A program made the translations under genes and the position numbers. Of a stretch of 64,000 nt of DNA, positions 33,225 through 42,585 are shown piece by piece (position 1 is the first letter of the stretch; each line of letters opens with the position of its first letter). Source of the DNA: Verrucomicrobiota bacterium (lineage in GTDB: Bacteria > Verrucomicrobiota > Verrucomicrobiia > Opitutales > Opitutaceae); contig JAEWKR010000056.1 in NCBI GenBank assembly GCA_023457715.1, forward strand, positions 6,548 through 70,547, in the 5' to 3' direction. The notes beneath the pieces were generated by a model. That model saw only the letters and a program-made list of their open reading frames with translations, ran no database searches and was not told where the DNA came from.

Positions 33225-35612
33225 TCAGCGATGAAGCGACACATGGGAAGGAGACGGCGTTCCGACGGCAACCGCCGGCCCGGCGTGATGGGGGTGGCTG
33301 TGTCCCGCCGGAGAGGTCGGGAATTCGAAGTGCGCGGCGAGCAGAGCCTCGGCCGCCCCACCCTCGCGAATCCGGTAGGACCGGTCCGGCTCAAGTTCCC
33401 GGACTACCTGGGTTTCACCCGTCGCGGGCCACTGAATCTCCACGCGTTTGATCACGGTTGCGGAATCCAGCCCGACGTGCTGCTGCAGGGGCGAGGCGCC
33501 AAAACTCCCCCCTGAGGTGACGACGCGGTAGATCGACCGCTCTCCGTCCGCGGTCGCGACGACCACCCGGATCCGCGCGCCCAGCGCGGAGCGATTCGAA
33601 CGCACGCCCTCCAGCTTGAGCTTCAACCAGTGTTTTCCCCGCAGCGGATTGGCGAAAAGCTGGTTGGGGTAATGATCTCCCGGCACCGCGCCGCCCACCA
33701 CTGAGTAGATATCCTGCGCTCCATCGTTGTTCAGGTCACCGAACGCGATCCCATGCCCCTTCTGCAGCTGGCCGAAGCCCCCGGCCGTCGTCACGTCCTG
33801 AAAGCGGCGGCCGCCATCGTTCCGAAACATGCGGTTTGGAATCAGCGTGGAGAAGTCGGGATCTCCCGTGCCCACGTAGAAATCGAGCCAGCCGTCGTTA
33901 TCCAGGTCGCCGAAGTTGCAACCCATCGTGTGCAGGACCCGGTTGAGCCCGTACTCGCGGGTTACATCGGCAAACGTGCCGTCGCCCTTGTTTCGATACA
34001 GCCGGGCACGCTCGCCGGCCGTGGGCAGGCCCATCACATCGGCGGCAACGTCGCTCACGTCCTGGATGCCGTAGCCGGTCACGGCCAGGTCCAACCAACC
34101 GTCATTATCGAAATCCCAGGTCCAGCAGGAAAAGCTTCGGAACGGCTCCGTCACGCCGGCCTCTGCGGCGATGTTCGTGAACTTCCATCGACTCCTGGGT
34201 CCGCCCCCGGCGTCCGCCGGCCCGTCATTGCGGAGCAGGATATTGGCGCCGTCACGTCTCGACGCATAAAGGTCGGGCCGGCCATCGTTGTTGAAGTCGG
34301 CGGCAACCACTCCCTTCACAAAAGCGACGAGATCCACCCCATTTTCCGCGGCGCACTCCGTGAAGGTGCCGTCGCCATTGTTGCGAAACAACTGGCAGGG
34401 GTTCGCATCCTTGCCATCCGACTCGTTCCCGATGAACAGATCAATGTAGCCATCGCCGTTGTAGTCGAACCACGTCGCCGCCTGGCTAGGATGAAAGCCC
34501 AGCAGGCCCGCTTCCTCCGTGACGTCGTCAAAGGTGCCGTCACCGTTGTTACGCAGCAGCGAGTCGGGATACTTACCCGACATCCCCAGCCAGGCGCCGC
34601 GCAGCATGAGCACATCGACGAATCCATCGTTGTTATAATCGGCTTGGATCAGGTTAAGGCTGGCCGTCGCCCCAATGAGCCCCGCCGCTGCCGTGCGATC
34701 CACAAATTGTCCGGTGCCCGCGTTGCGGAAAAGGCGCAGCTGGCCGGTCGCCCCCCACGAGGAAACCATCAGGTCGAGCAGGCCGTCGTTGTCGAAATCG
34801 TCCATCACGACGCCGCCGGCAAGATCGTCCACGTCCACGCCGGCCGCGCCAGCGACGTCATTGAATCGGGGCAAGGGATACTCGGATTCGAAGCAGCGGG
34901 GATCGATCCGCCATGGCGCAGGGACCTTGTCAGGGTACTCACCCAGCGTCATGTAGGCCAGGTTGAGCAGCCACCGGGCGCGGATATCCCCCGGATACCG
35001 CTCGAGCACGGGGGTGAGGGTTTCGATCGCCCCGCGGGAGCCCGCCTGCGCCTTGTGCACGCCGCCGCCCCGGATGGGAAGCAGGCACGAGTCGCCGTTG
35101 TGGTTGGTGACACAGTTTTCCTGCTCGCCCATCCGCAGGTAACACAGCGCCTTCGAGTGCTGCAGCATCACGTGCGCGCCCGGTGCGAGGGGCTGCGCGC
35201 TTTCCCGGACTTGATGCTCGTACGACTGGTACTGTTCGAGCGCCTTGGCGGGTTCCCCCGCGTTCAGCAGAACGCCGGCGTACCAGCCGGTGAAATCGGC
35301 GCGTTGCTTGGGATCGGTGAGCGTGGGCAGAGCCAGGGCGAGTTGTTCAGCGATGTAGCCGACCCGATAGGGGCTGCCGAACCACTCATCTTTCGCCAGC
35401 ACCTCGCGAATCCGCTCCGCCATGCGGCTGACACCAGGATGTCGGGCGCGCGCGGGAATCGCCGCCGGAGCCGTGGGATCGCAAAGCTCGACGGCGGGCG
35501 CGGCGAGCATCCGGCCCAGAGGACAGAGCAGCAGGCACGTGGTCGCGTGGACCAGCGCGCGAGTTAGTCGGCGGGGCCGGATGCGGACGGCACCAGGTGG
35601 GGAGTGCATCAC
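33225..35612 (-). CDS. CRTAC1-like FG-GAP repeat protein with ASPIC/UnbV domain
   Basis: A 795-residue exported protein. A signal peptide of about 38 residues (ALVHATTCLLLCPLGRMLA) precedes a TPR-like N-terminal region up to about 230. Then at least seven FG-GAP/VCBS-like beta-propeller repeats follow, each with a calcium-loop form such as DFDNDGLLDLMVS, DYNNDGFVDVLM and DLDNDGWLDFYVG. The C-terminal ASPIC/UnbV domain shows SNRSALGARIRVV and VEIQWPATGETQVV. Such proteins are secreted and thought to bind surfaces or partners; role unknown. The downstream FKBP gene starts 31 bp later. Confidence 0.9.
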   Translation of the reverse strand: MMHSPPGAVRIRPRRLTRALVHATTCLLLCPLGRMLAAPAVELCDPTAPAAIPARARHPGVSRMAERIREVLAKDEWFGSPYRVGYIAEQLALALPTLTDPKQRADFTGWYAGVLLNAGEPAKALEQYQSYEHQVRESAQPLAPGAHVMLQHSKALCYLRMGEQENCVTNHNGDSCLLPIRGGGVHKAQAGSRGAIETLTPVLERYPGDIRARWLLNLAYMTLGEYPDKVPAPWRIDPRCFESEYPLPRFNDVAGAAGVDVDDLAGGVVMDDFDNDGLLDLMVSSWGATGQLRLFRNAGTGQFVDRTAAAGLIGATASLNLIQADYNNDGFVDVLMLRGAWLGMSGKYPDSLLRNNGDGTFDDVTEEAGLLGFHPSQAATWFDYNGDGYIDLFIGNESDGKDANPCQLFRNNGDGTFTECAAENGVDLVAFVKGVVAADFNNDGRPDLYASRRDGANILLRNDGPADAGGGPRSRWKFTNIAAEAGVTEPFRSFSCWTWDFDNDGWLDLAVTGYGIQDVSDVAADVMGLPTAGERARLYRNKGDGTFADVTREYGLNRVLHTMGCNFGDLDNDGWLDFYVGTGDPDFSTLIPNRMFRNDGGRRFQDVTTAGGFGQLQKGHGIAFGDLNNDGAQDIYSVVGGAVPGDHYPNQLFANPLRGKHWLKLKLEGVRSNRSALGARIRVVVATADGERSIYRVVTSGGSFGASPLQQHVGLDSATVIKRVEIQWPATGETQVVRELEPDRSYRIREGGAAEALLAAHFEFPTSPAGHSHPHHAGPAVAVGTPSPSHVSLHR

Positions 35613-35714
35613 GGCGCGGACGCTGCAGGGTGGAGCCGAGGAGTGAATCCCGCGGGGATCAGCTGCTTTCTTCTGAGGGCCGGTTGCTCGTCGGTGAGGG
35701 GCGCCCGGTAAAGT

Positions 35715-36497
35715 TCAGATGCCGCCGGGAACAAATTTATCCCATTGCCCCCGCAGGGAGCGGCTCAGCGGCAGACGCCGTCCATTATGGAGCACCACGT
35801 CGTAGTCGCCGTAGCCTTTGGGTTGAAGTTCCTTTACCGTCTCGACCCGGACCATGGCTGAGCGGTTGATCCGAGCGAAGCCGCTGGCGCCAAGACGGTC
35901 TTCCAGCGCCGTCATCGATTCCCGCACCATCAACCGGCGCCCCTGCTCCAGGTGGAGAATCGAGTAATTGTTCGCCGCCTCGACCCAAACGATTTCCACC
36001 GGGCGCACGAAGATGATCCGGCCATCCGCCTTCACCGCGAGCCGATCCGACTCCCGGGGCGCAGCGCCAAGCGTGCGCTCCATCAAGGCTGAAAGACGGC
36101 CCGAAAGCTGGTCAGCATCGCGGCTCCGCAGGAACTCGCCGGCCCGTTGGAGGGCGAGTTGCAGGCGGTCGCGCGCGAACGGCTTCAACAGATAATCCAC
36201 CGCCCTCGCATCGAACGCGTGCACCGCGAACCGGTCGTGCGCGGTGACGAAGATTACCGCGAGTCGGGCGCGCGCGGCGTCCGGCAGCCGCGCTAGCACC
36301 TCGAGCCCGTCACAGCCGGGCATTTGGATGTCCAGCAGTGCGACGTCAGGCGTCTCGCGCAAGATGGCCTCGACCGCCTCGGGGCCGCTCGCGCACTCCG
36401 TGACGATCTCATGCATCGGATCCAGGGCGAGCAGCGATCGCATACGCTCGCGCGCAAGCGGCTCATCGTCGGCTATCAGCAGGCGAAGTTTGGGCAT
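35715..36497 (-). CDS. LytTR-family response regulator
   Basis: A 260-residue two-domain regulator. The receiver domain has ADDEP (acidic pocket), phospho-acceptor D56 in VALLDIQMP and the Lys of DYLLKPF. The LytTR DNA-binding domain follows from about 150 (VEIVWVEAANNYSILHLE, INRSAMVRVETVKELQ). No histidine kinase gene is adjacent, so its partner is encoded elsewhere. The ATG fits the family N-terminus. LytTR proteins usually bind paired sites upstream of envelope or quorum genes; no target is visible here. Confidence 0.93.
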   Translation of the reverse strand: MPKLRLLIADDEPLARERMRSLLALDPMHEIVTECASGPEAVEAILRETPDVALLDIQMPGCDGLEVLARLPDAARARLAVIFVTAHDRFAVHAFDARAVDYLLKPFARDRLQLALQRAGEFLRSRDADQLSGRLSALMERTLGAAPRESDRLAVKADGRIIFVRPVEIVWVEAANNYSILHLEQGRRLMVRESMTALEDRLGASGFARINRSAMVRVETVKELQPKGYGDYDVVLHNGRRLPLSRSLRGQWDKFVPGGI

Positions 36498-36759
36498 GTG
36501 GGGGAAGCGCGTTGGGAACGCCCCGGCACCTTGCCGCCGCTTACTGGCAAGAAAACCCTTGTGGGGCCGGAAGCTATTCCCCGAGGGCGAACTGCTCCCG
36601 TCTGATGGTGCACCCATCATTCCTGCCACCCTTACTCTTCGCCAAAAACGGCAAGGGCGGAGACATGAATCAACTCCGCATCTTCGCCCCTCCAAGCCTT
36701 GACCGGAACGATGCAGAAGAAGTGCCCGCGTACCGCGCGACGCGACAGGCCGCGAATCA

Positions 36760-36811
36760 CGCGAATCAGCGCAAATCAGGAGAGCACGGATCCGTGTCTC
36801 GCTGATTCGCG
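36760..36811. repeat. CGCGAATCAGCG inverted repeat in the 379-bp gap
   Basis: CGCGAATCAGCG (36760-36771) pairs perfectly with CGCTGATTCGCG (36800-36811). Further GCGAAT words lie on both sides (36751, 36816). The gap 36498-36876 otherwise holds a 46-codon frame from 36665 that runs into the repeat and is not supported. A GCTTATCGCTTACGG word is at 36854-36870. Confidence 0.75.
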
Positions 36812-36876
36812 CCCATTCGCGGGTGTCGCGGGCAACCGCATTTCTCCGGCTAAAGCTTATCGCTTACGGCCGACGC

Positions 36877-38907
36877 TCACCGCTTCCCCAGCGGAAACGA
36901 GAACAACGTCGCACTCATGGCCGGGACTTCCAGGGCGCGCTGCGCATCGACATTCGGCGTATGCTGGATGTCGATCTCGCGCGGCTTCCCGGGTGAATTG
37001 TGGACGAACTCGTTCGCTCCGGTGATGTGCCAGCGTTCACCGGCGCCGGTCGGCTTCACCGATCCGGACGCCAGTTGGAAGGTCTGCGGCTGGTTGGTCG
37101 GATTCACGACGCTCACCGTCAGCGTCTGGCGGTCCTCCGTCAGGGCCGCAGCAACGTCCAGCTGTCCGAAGGTCTGTTCCACCTTGAGGGGGATTTGACC
37201 GTAATGGTGGCGATACAGCTGCAGCACGAGACCCGTGCTCTCGAATTCCGCCGCCGTGCGTGTGGTCTTGATCGCACCAATGACGTTCACCGTTTGGGCG
37301 TAATGCGCCATCTGGACGAGGTCGCTCTGGCGGTAGAACTCGTGCAGTCCGGCCGCGATCCCGAGGCCATCGGAAAGGTCGTAGATGCAGCCCAGTTCGC
37401 CGTACACATAATCGCGGTGCCAGTAGTTCCACTCGTCCATCGCGATCGGCACGACGCGGCCTTTCAGACTCGGCAGTGAAGCCTGCAGCGGGCGATGCAG
37501 GTCGGTCTTCTTCTTGATCGCATCGCGCACCAGGTAGACGTGGGTCACGGTGTCGGGACGCTCTTCCTTGGTCCAGGGGCGGCGGCCGGAATAGAAGTGC
37601 TCCGAAATCATGTCCATATAGTCGCCGGAGCCGAGGAGCATGCCATGGGTCCACGGGATATTGCGCCGAGCCTGCTCCGGATCGTTGGCCCGGTTGATCT
37701 GTTCGATGTCGCCCACGGCCACCAGCTTCACGCTGGGATCAACCTTGCGCATGGCCTTCGCGGTCCGGTTGTGCTTCTCGATGTAATGGTGCAGCTGCAT
37801 GAACCCGAGTTGGAACGGGCCCCACATTTCATTGCCGACGCACCAGTACTTCACCCCGTACGGCTCGGCGCTCGCGTTCTTCGCGCGCCAGCTGCCAGCC
37901 AGGGTATCCGCCTTGCCGTTCACGTATTCCACCCACTGCGCCGCGGAGTGCGGATCGCCAAAGCCCGTGTTCACGGCAATCATCGGCTCGGTGCCAATCG
38001 CCCGGGCGAACGCGATGAACTCGTCGGTGCCAAAATCGTTGTGCTCGATGCCCGTCCAGGCGGAGTTCCCGCGCGGCGGACGCCGGTCGCGATCGCCGAT
38101 GCCGTCACGCCAGTCGTAGCCGCTCACGAAATTGCCGCCCGGCCAGCGATAGACCGTGCCGCCGAGCTGCTTCAGAAGCGCCAGCGTGTCCTTGCGCAGC
38201 CCGTTGACGTTGTCGCCCGGCATGAGCGAGGCCGCGCCAAGCAACGCGTCGTTGTCGAGTACCCGCAGTTCGAACTGCGCGCGGTCCGTGCGGCCGGCTG
38301 AACGCAGCTTGAAGCTCTGTTTGGTATAGTCTCCCGGAGCAAAGGTCAGCCGCTGGGTGGCGCGATCCTTCGCGTCTTTGCCCCAGACGAGCGCCACCTC
38401 GACCGTCACGGGTTGATTGCCCGCCGGCTTCGCCCAGACGTACCCGACATAATCGAGATCCGGCACCACCCCGAGGCGGTGGTGGCGGATGCCGACGCCC
38501 GACTTCAGGCGAGGGCTGTGTTCGCCAACGAAGGGTTTCTCTGCCACCATGCTGACTCCCTCCGCCGCACCGAGGATTTCCCAAGGCGAAGCCGCCAGCG
38601 CCGGGAACTCGGACTTCTGCAGAGACCCAATGCTGAAATCGGATGTCCCCGAGGTCGGGGCGAGATCACCGTAGGGCGCGTACTCAGCCTTGATCGGATA
38701 ATAGAACTTCCGGTCTTCGAGCATCTCCGCCCAGATGCCACCGTAGATGCAACGGCCCATGTGCTCAATGAACTGACCGTAAATGAACGGATTGATGGGC
38801 GCCCCGGTCTGCTGAATGTCGAGCTTCAGCTCAGCGGGGTTGGCGCGGGACAGGGCGGCGGAACCGCCGAGGAGCAGACAGCATGCGAGCAGACGGAGAT
38901 TTCTCAT
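36877..38907 (-). CDS. Alpha-L-arabinofuranosidase, GH51
   Basis: A 676-residue exported enzyme that removes terminal arabinofuranose from plant polysaccharides. Signal peptide MRNLRLLACCLLLGGSAALS. The N-terminal INPFIYGQFIEHMGRCIYGG is a GH51 hallmark. A carbohydrate-binding-like insertion covers about 110-260. The acid/base Glu is in WCVGNEMWG (about residue 359), and the nucleophile in IAMDEWNYWH (about residue 490). The C-terminal beta-sandwich closes with ALEVPAMSATLFSF. The ATG sits in a CT-rich leader with no Shine-Dalgarno sequence. No neighbour suggests a wider utilisation locus. Confidence 0.95.
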   Translation of the reverse strand: MRNLRLLACCLLLGGSAALSRANPAELKLDIQQTGAPINPFIYGQFIEHMGRCIYGGIWAEMLEDRKFYYPIKAEYAPYGDLAPTSGTSDFSIGSLQKSEFPALAASPWEILGAAEGVSMVAEKPFVGEHSPRLKSGVGIRHHRLGVVPDLDYVGYVWAKPAGNQPVTVEVALVWGKDAKDRATQRLTFAPGDYTKQSFKLRSAGRTDRAQFELRVLDNDALLGAASLMPGDNVNGLRKDTLALLKQLGGTVYRWPGGNFVSGYDWRDGIGDRDRRPPRGNSAWTGIEHNDFGTDEFIAFARAIGTEPMIAVNTGFGDPHSAAQWVEYVNGKADTLAGSWRAKNASAEPYGVKYWCVGNEMWGPFQLGFMQLHHYIEKHNRTAKAMRKVDPSVKLVAVGDIEQINRANDPEQARRNIPWTHGMLLGSGDYMDMISEHFYSGRRPWTKEERPDTVTHVYLVRDAIKKKTDLHRPLQASLPSLKGRVVPIAMDEWNYWHRDYVYGELGCIYDLSDGLGIAAGLHEFYRQSDLVQMAHYAQTVNVIGAIKTTRTAAEFESTGLVLQLYRHHYGQIPLKVEQTFGQLDVAAALTEDRQTLTVSVVNPTNQPQTFQLASGSVKPTGAGERWHITGANEFVHNSPGKPREIDIQHTPNVDAQRALEVPAMSATLFSFPLGKR

Positions 38908-39135
38908 AAGTAGGGAAAGGAGTAAGTTAGGCAGGTAAGCAATATGCCGACGAGGAGCAAACGCGCCTAGCGCGGCGGTCCAGAAAAGGAAAAAGGGCGG
39001 ACCGCTCAATCCGGGCCCGGATGACCGTCCAGTAGGGCCCATCCGCCGGAGAGGCGACGTTCATCCTGAAAGCCGATTTTGCCACAGAGGTCACAGAGCG
39101 ACGACGCCGGAATCGCCTTGCATTCGTTCTCAGCC

Positions 39136-39163
39136 CAGGTACCTTGCTTAGCGAAGGTACCTG
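39136..39163. promoter_or_regulatory. Perfect 10-bp palindrome before padR, candidate autoregulatory operator
   Basis: CAGGTACCTT (39136-39145) and AAGGTACCTG (39154-39163) are perfect inverted arms around 8 bases, ending 14 bp before the padR ATG. PadR proteins usually bind such dyads in their own promoter. The sequence is not the classic ATGT...ACAT form, so a hairpin function is also possible. Confidence 0.5.
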
Positions 39164-39177
39164 TCTTTACGATTCCC

Positions 39178-39504
39178 ATGGGTGTTGACGAAAAATTCTT
39201 CGCGATCCGCAAAGGCCTGCTCGAATTCCTCGTGCTGAAGATCATCGCCGGGGACAAAGTCTATGCGGCGGACATCCTCACGCAGCTGAGCGAGACGGAG
39301 TTCGCAACCCAGGAAGGCACCCTCTATCCGTTGCTAAGCAAGATGCGCCGGGAGGGCTTGGTGGACTACGAATGGCAGGAATCCGAAGCGGGCCCTCCGC
39401 GCAAATACTACGAGCTGACCGCGAAAGGCCGCGACCACCTCAAGCAGACTCTCGAATACTGGTCCCAGATCAGCGCGACCATTCGCAACCTCGGCCAGAA
39501 ATAG
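39178..39504 (+). CDS. PadR-family transcriptional regulator
   Basis: A 108-residue winged-helix repressor. RKGLLEFLVLKIIAGDKVYA and EGTLYPLLSKMRREGLVDYE are the PadR HTH and wing, and RKYYELTAKGRDHL closes the domain. The C-terminal helix for dimerisation is short, typical of PadR-s1. The ATG at 39178 follows a 10-bp palindrome. The stop is 3 bp from the PspC gene, so they form one operon; the usual partner of such PadR proteins is a membrane PspC protein. Confidence 0.92.
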   Translation: MGVDEKFFAIRKGLLEFLVLKIIAGDKVYAADILTQLSETEFATQEGTLYPLLSKMRREGLVDYEWQESEAGPPRKYYELTAKGRDHLKQTLEYWSQISATIRNLGQK

Positions 39505-39507
39505 CCC

Positions 39508-40650
39508 ATGAACAAAGTCATCACGATCAACCTCGCCGGCACCGCCTTTCAGCTGGAGGATGCCGGCTACGAAGCCCTGCACGGCTATCTCGAGCGCGCC
39601 CGCGCCCGCCTCGCGTCCAATCCCGACCGCGAGGAGATCGTTTCGGACATTGAGCGCTCGATCGGCGACAAGTTTCGCAGCCGGCTCTCCGCGCACAAGA
39701 ATGTGATTCTCGCCAGCGAGGTCGGCGACGTCCTTGAGGCCATGGGCGAGATCCACGATGAATCGCCCGACGAAGCCGCCGCGGGTCGCGGCGCGGGAAC
39801 GGGTCGAAGCGCGGCGTCCGGACCCGGCGCTGCGGGCGCATCCGCCGACGGTCCCCGGCGGCTCTATCGCGTTCTGGAGGGCCGGCAGTTGTCCGGCGTG
39901 TGCAATGGCCTCGGCATCTACTTCAACCTGGACCCCACCCTCGTCCGGCTGGGCTTCGTGGCGCTCACCCTCGCCTGGGGCGCGGGCATTCTGCTCTATC
40001 TCGTCATGGCGATTGTAATACCGGTGGCCGAGACCCCCGAACAGAAGGCCGCCGCCACCGGCGAACCCGCCACCGCGCAGGACTTCATCCGGCGGGCGAA
40101 ACAGGGTTACTATGACGCCGTGCGTTCGGTCTCGAGCGACGAGACCCGACGCGAATGGAAACGCCGGGCCCGTCAGTTCCGGCATGAATGGGACGACCAG
40201 GCCGACCGGTGGCGCCAGCAATGGTCCATGCCGGGAGCTGCCCATCCAGGAGCGGGCCTGGGCCTGCCACTCCTTTCGGCGATCCATGCCGCCATCGTGT
40301 TCGCCCTGCTGGCGTCCGTCGTCTCCCTGCTCGCGACCGGCACCTGGTTCGGCGTCGCCCTGCCCTTCGGGCTGCCGGTCTGGGCCGCTTTGCTGCTGCT
40401 CCTGATGTTCAGTGGCTTTGTCACCTGGCCGCTCAAGGCGGCGCGGCACTCGATCTACCGCGGCCTCTGCGGCACCAGTCCGGGCACCTCTCTTTTTGTG
40501 CTGATCGACGTCGTGGTGTGGATCGCGCTGATCGTATTCTTCATCTGGATTGCCCGGGGCCATCACGACGACATCCGCGAGGCCTTCCATAACCTGCCTA
40601 CCGTGATTCGCGACGGCGTCAGCGCCATCCGAGACTGGTGGCAGGGTTAG
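39508..40650 (+). CDS. PspC-domain membrane protein
   Basis: A 380-residue protein. Residues 1-85 form a soluble helical part that includes LEDAGYEALHGYLERARARL and ends in a Gly/Ala linker. The PspC domain covers about 115-172 (LYRVLEGRQLSGVCNGLGIY, then two hydrophobic stretches). A basic coil with EWKRRARQFRHEWDDQ follows, and about four helices at 255-355. PspC proteins sense membrane stress or bind repressors; with the PadR gene it is likely a stress-response pair regulated together. Confidence 0.88.
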   Translation: MNKVITINLAGTAFQLEDAGYEALHGYLERARARLASNPDREEIVSDIERSIGDKFRSRLSAHKNVILASEVGDVLEAMGEIHDESPDEAAAGRGAGTGRSAASGPGAAGASADGPRRLYRVLEGRQLSGVCNGLGIYFNLDPTLVRLGFVALTLAWGAGILLYLVMAIVIPVAETPEQKAAATGEPATAQDFIRRAKQGYYDAVRSVSSDETRREWKRRARQFRHEWDDQADRWRQQWSMPGAAHPGAGLGLPLLSAIHAAIVFALLASVVSLLATGTWFGVALPFGLPVWAALLLLLMFSGFVTWPLKAARHSIYRGLCGTSPGTSLFVLIDVVVWIALIVFFIWIARGHHDDIREAFHNLPTVIRDGVSAIRDWWQG

Positions 40651-40656
40651 GCGGAA

Positions 40657-40725
40657 AGCTGAGAGTCCAGATTGAGCGGTGAGAGTCGGAAGACCTATCG
40701 CCGACCGCCTATCGCCTACCGCTCA
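40657..40725. repeat. GCCTATCGCC/GCTGAGAG word repeat between convergent genes
   Basis: CTGAGAGTCCAGATTGAGCGG and GTGAGAGTCGG, then CCTATCGCCGACCGCCTATCGCC. It lies between the PspC gene and recJ. The second word recurs at 36854 as GCTTATCGCTTA. Confidence 0.6.
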
Positions 40726-40726
40726 T

Positions 40727-42454
40727 TCACATCAACGGCGAGGCGCGCCAGTCGATCAACCCGAGCTGCAACAGGCGCCGGCCGTTGAAATGATTCCATT
40801 TCAACTCCACCGCGAGGTCGATCGGCGTCCCCAGCGGGGGCATGCGCTGCGCCATCTTCCAGGCGACACCGTGCAGCCGGCGGCCGCGGCCGTCCTCGAA
40901 ATGAAACCGGAAATGGATCTCCTTGAAGATCTCGGGACGGTGCCGCAGCACCACGCCGCGCACGCCAAACACCGGCTCGGGGTTGCCCTGGCCGAAGGGG
41001 TGCAGCGAATCGATCTCCTCCATGAGACGTTCGCCGATCTGCTCCGGCATCAGCCATGCCGCGAGGTCGAGCCGGGCCTCGCTGACGTCGTCGCCGGCGT
41101 GCGCCCGCACCGCCGCCGCAAAACGCTCCCGGAAGGTCGCCAGGTGCTGCTTGGGCAGCGCCACCCCCACCGCCATCGGATGCCCGCCCCAGCTGCTCAG
41201 ATGCTCGGCGCAGGTGCCCAGCACCTCGACCAGGTTCACTCCATCCACGCTGCGGCCGGAGCCCTTGGCGAATTCGCCCTCGTTGCCCAGCACGACGCAC
41301 GGCCGGTTGTACTTGCGCGTGACGCGGCCGGCCACGATGCCGACCACGCCGGGGTGCCAGTTGTCGCCGTAGAGCACGACCCCCGCATGGGAGGCGAACT
41401 CGGTCTCGATGATGCGCTCGGCCTCCTCGGTGATCACCCGTTCGATGTCCTGACGCTCGCGGTTGAACGCATCCAGCTGCCGCGACATTTCCTGGCAGAA
41501 GGCGACGTCGTCACTCAGCAGCAGCTCGACCGAAAGCGCCGCATCGGCCAGCCGTCCGCTCGCATTGATGCGCGGCCCGAGCCGGAAGGAAATGTCGGTC
41601 GGCGTAATGCCGTTTTCAGGACGCACCCCGGCGACCTCCATCAGGGCGCGCAGGCCGGCGCGCTGCGTCTGTTCGAGGATGCGCAGGCCATGCCGCGCCA
41701 GGATGCGATTCTCGCCGACGAGAGGCACGAGGTCCGCAATGGTCCCGAGAGCGACCAGGTCAAGGTGGTCGCGCAGCTTGATCCGGAACGCCACGGGATG
41801 ATTCTCCGTGCGCAGCTGCTTCAGCAGCCCGTGCAGCAGCTTGAAAACCAGGCCGACCGTGCACAGGTGCCGCCACGCGGAATCCGGCTCGCCCTCCACT
41901 TCGTGCACGTGCGGGTTGATCAGCAGCCCGCCCTCCAGCGGCCGCTCCTTCGAACGATGATGGTCGATGATCATCACGTCGACCCCCTTGCCCCGGAGAT
42001 AGGCGGTCTCCTCGTGCGAATTCGTGCCGCAATCCAGCGCGATGAACAGCTGCGGCTGGCCCGCCTCGAGCGCGCGATCGATCGCGCTGCGCGAAAGTCC
42101 ATATCCATCCTCGGCGCGGCGCGGCACGATGAACCGCGGGTTCAGGCCGAAACGGCGCAGCACCATCACGAGGAGCGCGGTGCTGCTGACGCCGTCGACA
42201 TCGTAATCGCCCAGGACGACGATCTCCTCGCGCTGCGCGATGGCCTGGCGCAGCCGCGTGGCCGCCGCGTCGAGGTTGCGCAGCAGGAAAGGATCGTTGA
42301 GGCCGGCCAGCGCGGGCGTCAGGAATCCGGCAGCGGCATCCGCGTCGCGCAACCCCGTCCGCAGCAGGAGCTCCGCGAGCACGCGGCTCACCCCGGCGCG
42401 TTTGCTCAGCGCCTCGACCTGCTCGGCCGGGAGCGGCGAATGAGTCCAGCGCAT
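40727..42454 (-). CDS. recJ: Single-stranded-DNA-specific exonuclease RecJ
   Basis: A 575-residue 5'-3' exonuclease of recombination and repair. The DHH-family motifs are seen: GDYDVDGVS (D83, D85, D87), LDCGTNSHEE at 140-150 and IIDHHRSKE with DHH at 164-166. The DHHA1 domain shows GEFAKGSGRS and SWGGHPMAVGVAL. The C-terminal OB-like domain follows. The chosen ATG (MRWTHSPLP) matches the family start; the longer frame is unsupported. It lies downstream of secDF on the same strand, 131 bp away. Confidence 0.96.
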   Translation of the reverse strand: MRWTHSPLPAEQVEALSKRAGVSRVLAELLLRTGLRDADAAAGFLTPALAGLNDPFLLRNLDAAATRLRQAIAQREEIVVLGDYDVDGVSSTALLVMVLRRFGLNPRFIVPRRAEDGYGLSRSAIDRALEAGQPQLFIALDCGTNSHEETAYLRGKGVDVMIIDHHRSKERPLEGGLLINPHVHEVEGEPDSAWRHLCTVGLVFKLLHGLLKQLRTENHPVAFRIKLRDHLDLVALGTIADLVPLVGENRILARHGLRILEQTQRAGLRALMEVAGVRPENGITPTDISFRLGPRINASGRLADAALSVELLLSDDVAFCQEMSRQLDAFNRERQDIERVITEEAERIIETEFASHAGVVLYGDNWHPGVVGIVAGRVTRKYNRPCVVLGNEGEFAKGSGRSVDGVNLVEVLGTCAEHLSSWGGHPMAVGVALPKQHLATFRERFAAAVRAHAGDDVSEARLDLAAWLMPEQIGERLMEEIDSLHPFGQGNPEPVFGVRGVVLRHRPEIFKEIHFRFHFEDGRGRRLHGVAWKMAQRMPPLGTPIDLAVELKWNHFNGRRLLQLGLIDWRASPLM

Positions 42455-42585
42455 GGCGGGGAAATGGCAGGGCACGTCGGGCGTGCACCGTTGCCCGTGG
42501 GGTCCGGGAAGGTCGGCGCCCCTGGCGCCGGCGAACCCGGATCCCAAAGCCAAGCGGCGCGTCGCGCAGGACGCGCCCTAGCCGG

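Noticed and set aside
36665..36805. A 46-codon frame (MNQLRIFAPPSLDRND...) after padR-proximal region
   Set aside because: Its second half is the GCGAATC repeat, and it has no similarity that I can identify.
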